Source: Spirochaetaceae bacterium
GTDB lineage: Bacteria > Spirochaetota > Spirochaetia > DSM-27196 > PXBQ01
Assembly: GCA_003566875.1 (NCBI GenBank)
Contig: PXBQ01000118.1
Span: forward strand, 1 to 5,283
Length of the DNA stretch: 5,283 nt
Reading direction: 5' to 3'
In this document: positions 5,282-5,283 of the stretch, piece by piece
Layout of the letters: each line of letters starts with the position of its first letter
Position numbering within the stretch: the first letter of the stretch is position 1
The notes under the pieces: generated by a model
Seen by the model: the letters and a program-made list of their open reading frames with translations, nothing else
What the model was told of the DNA's origin: nothing
Databases searched by the model: none
Translations under genes and position numbers: made by a program

Positions 5282-5283
5282 TA

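Overview
The window is an ordinary-looking, gene-dense, moderately GC-rich bacterial chromosome segment. I see seven protein genes, two of them touching the window edges, and no RNA gene, insertion sequence, prophage or CRISPR array. The DUF2259-type secreted protein, a beta-rich exported protein, a divergent SLC1 transporter and a SEC59-type lipid kinase together suggest a free-living or commensal spirochaete. That is an inference from protein character, not proof, and no marker gene here settles it.

Layout. At the left edge (1-223, minus) is the start of a glutamine-dependent NAD+ synthetase gene (nadE), whose body lies outside the window. A 43-base divergent promoter region separates it from a plus-strand pair: a degenerate short-chain-dehydrogenase-like protein (267-923), then a divergent DAACS/SLC1 membrane transporter (start probably 949, to 2181), 25 bases apart and probably one operon. 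Convergent to these are two minus-strand genes for exported proteins: a beta-rich, possibly outer-membrane protein (2225-2911) and, upstream of it, a DUF2259-type secreted protein (2987-3676). A second divergent promoter region (3677-3761) leads into a plus-strand polytopic membrane protein of unknown function (3762-4589). It converges on a CTP-dependent dolichol/phytol-kinase-family gene (4661-5281, minus) at the right edge.

How the genes relate. Four of the seven products (transporter, two exported proteins, polytopic protein) are envelope proteins and a fifth is probably a membrane lipid kinase, so the region has an envelope flavour. Nothing shows that they form one pathway. The most informative features are regulatory and residue-level. 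Three genes have a -10-like box only 6-9 bases before their start codon, implying leaderless or nearly leaderless mRNAs. The SLC1 transporter and the SDR-like protein have both lost the signature residues of their families. The hexamer CGATCG occurs about twenty times, far above chance. I do not see a clear new multi-gene system.
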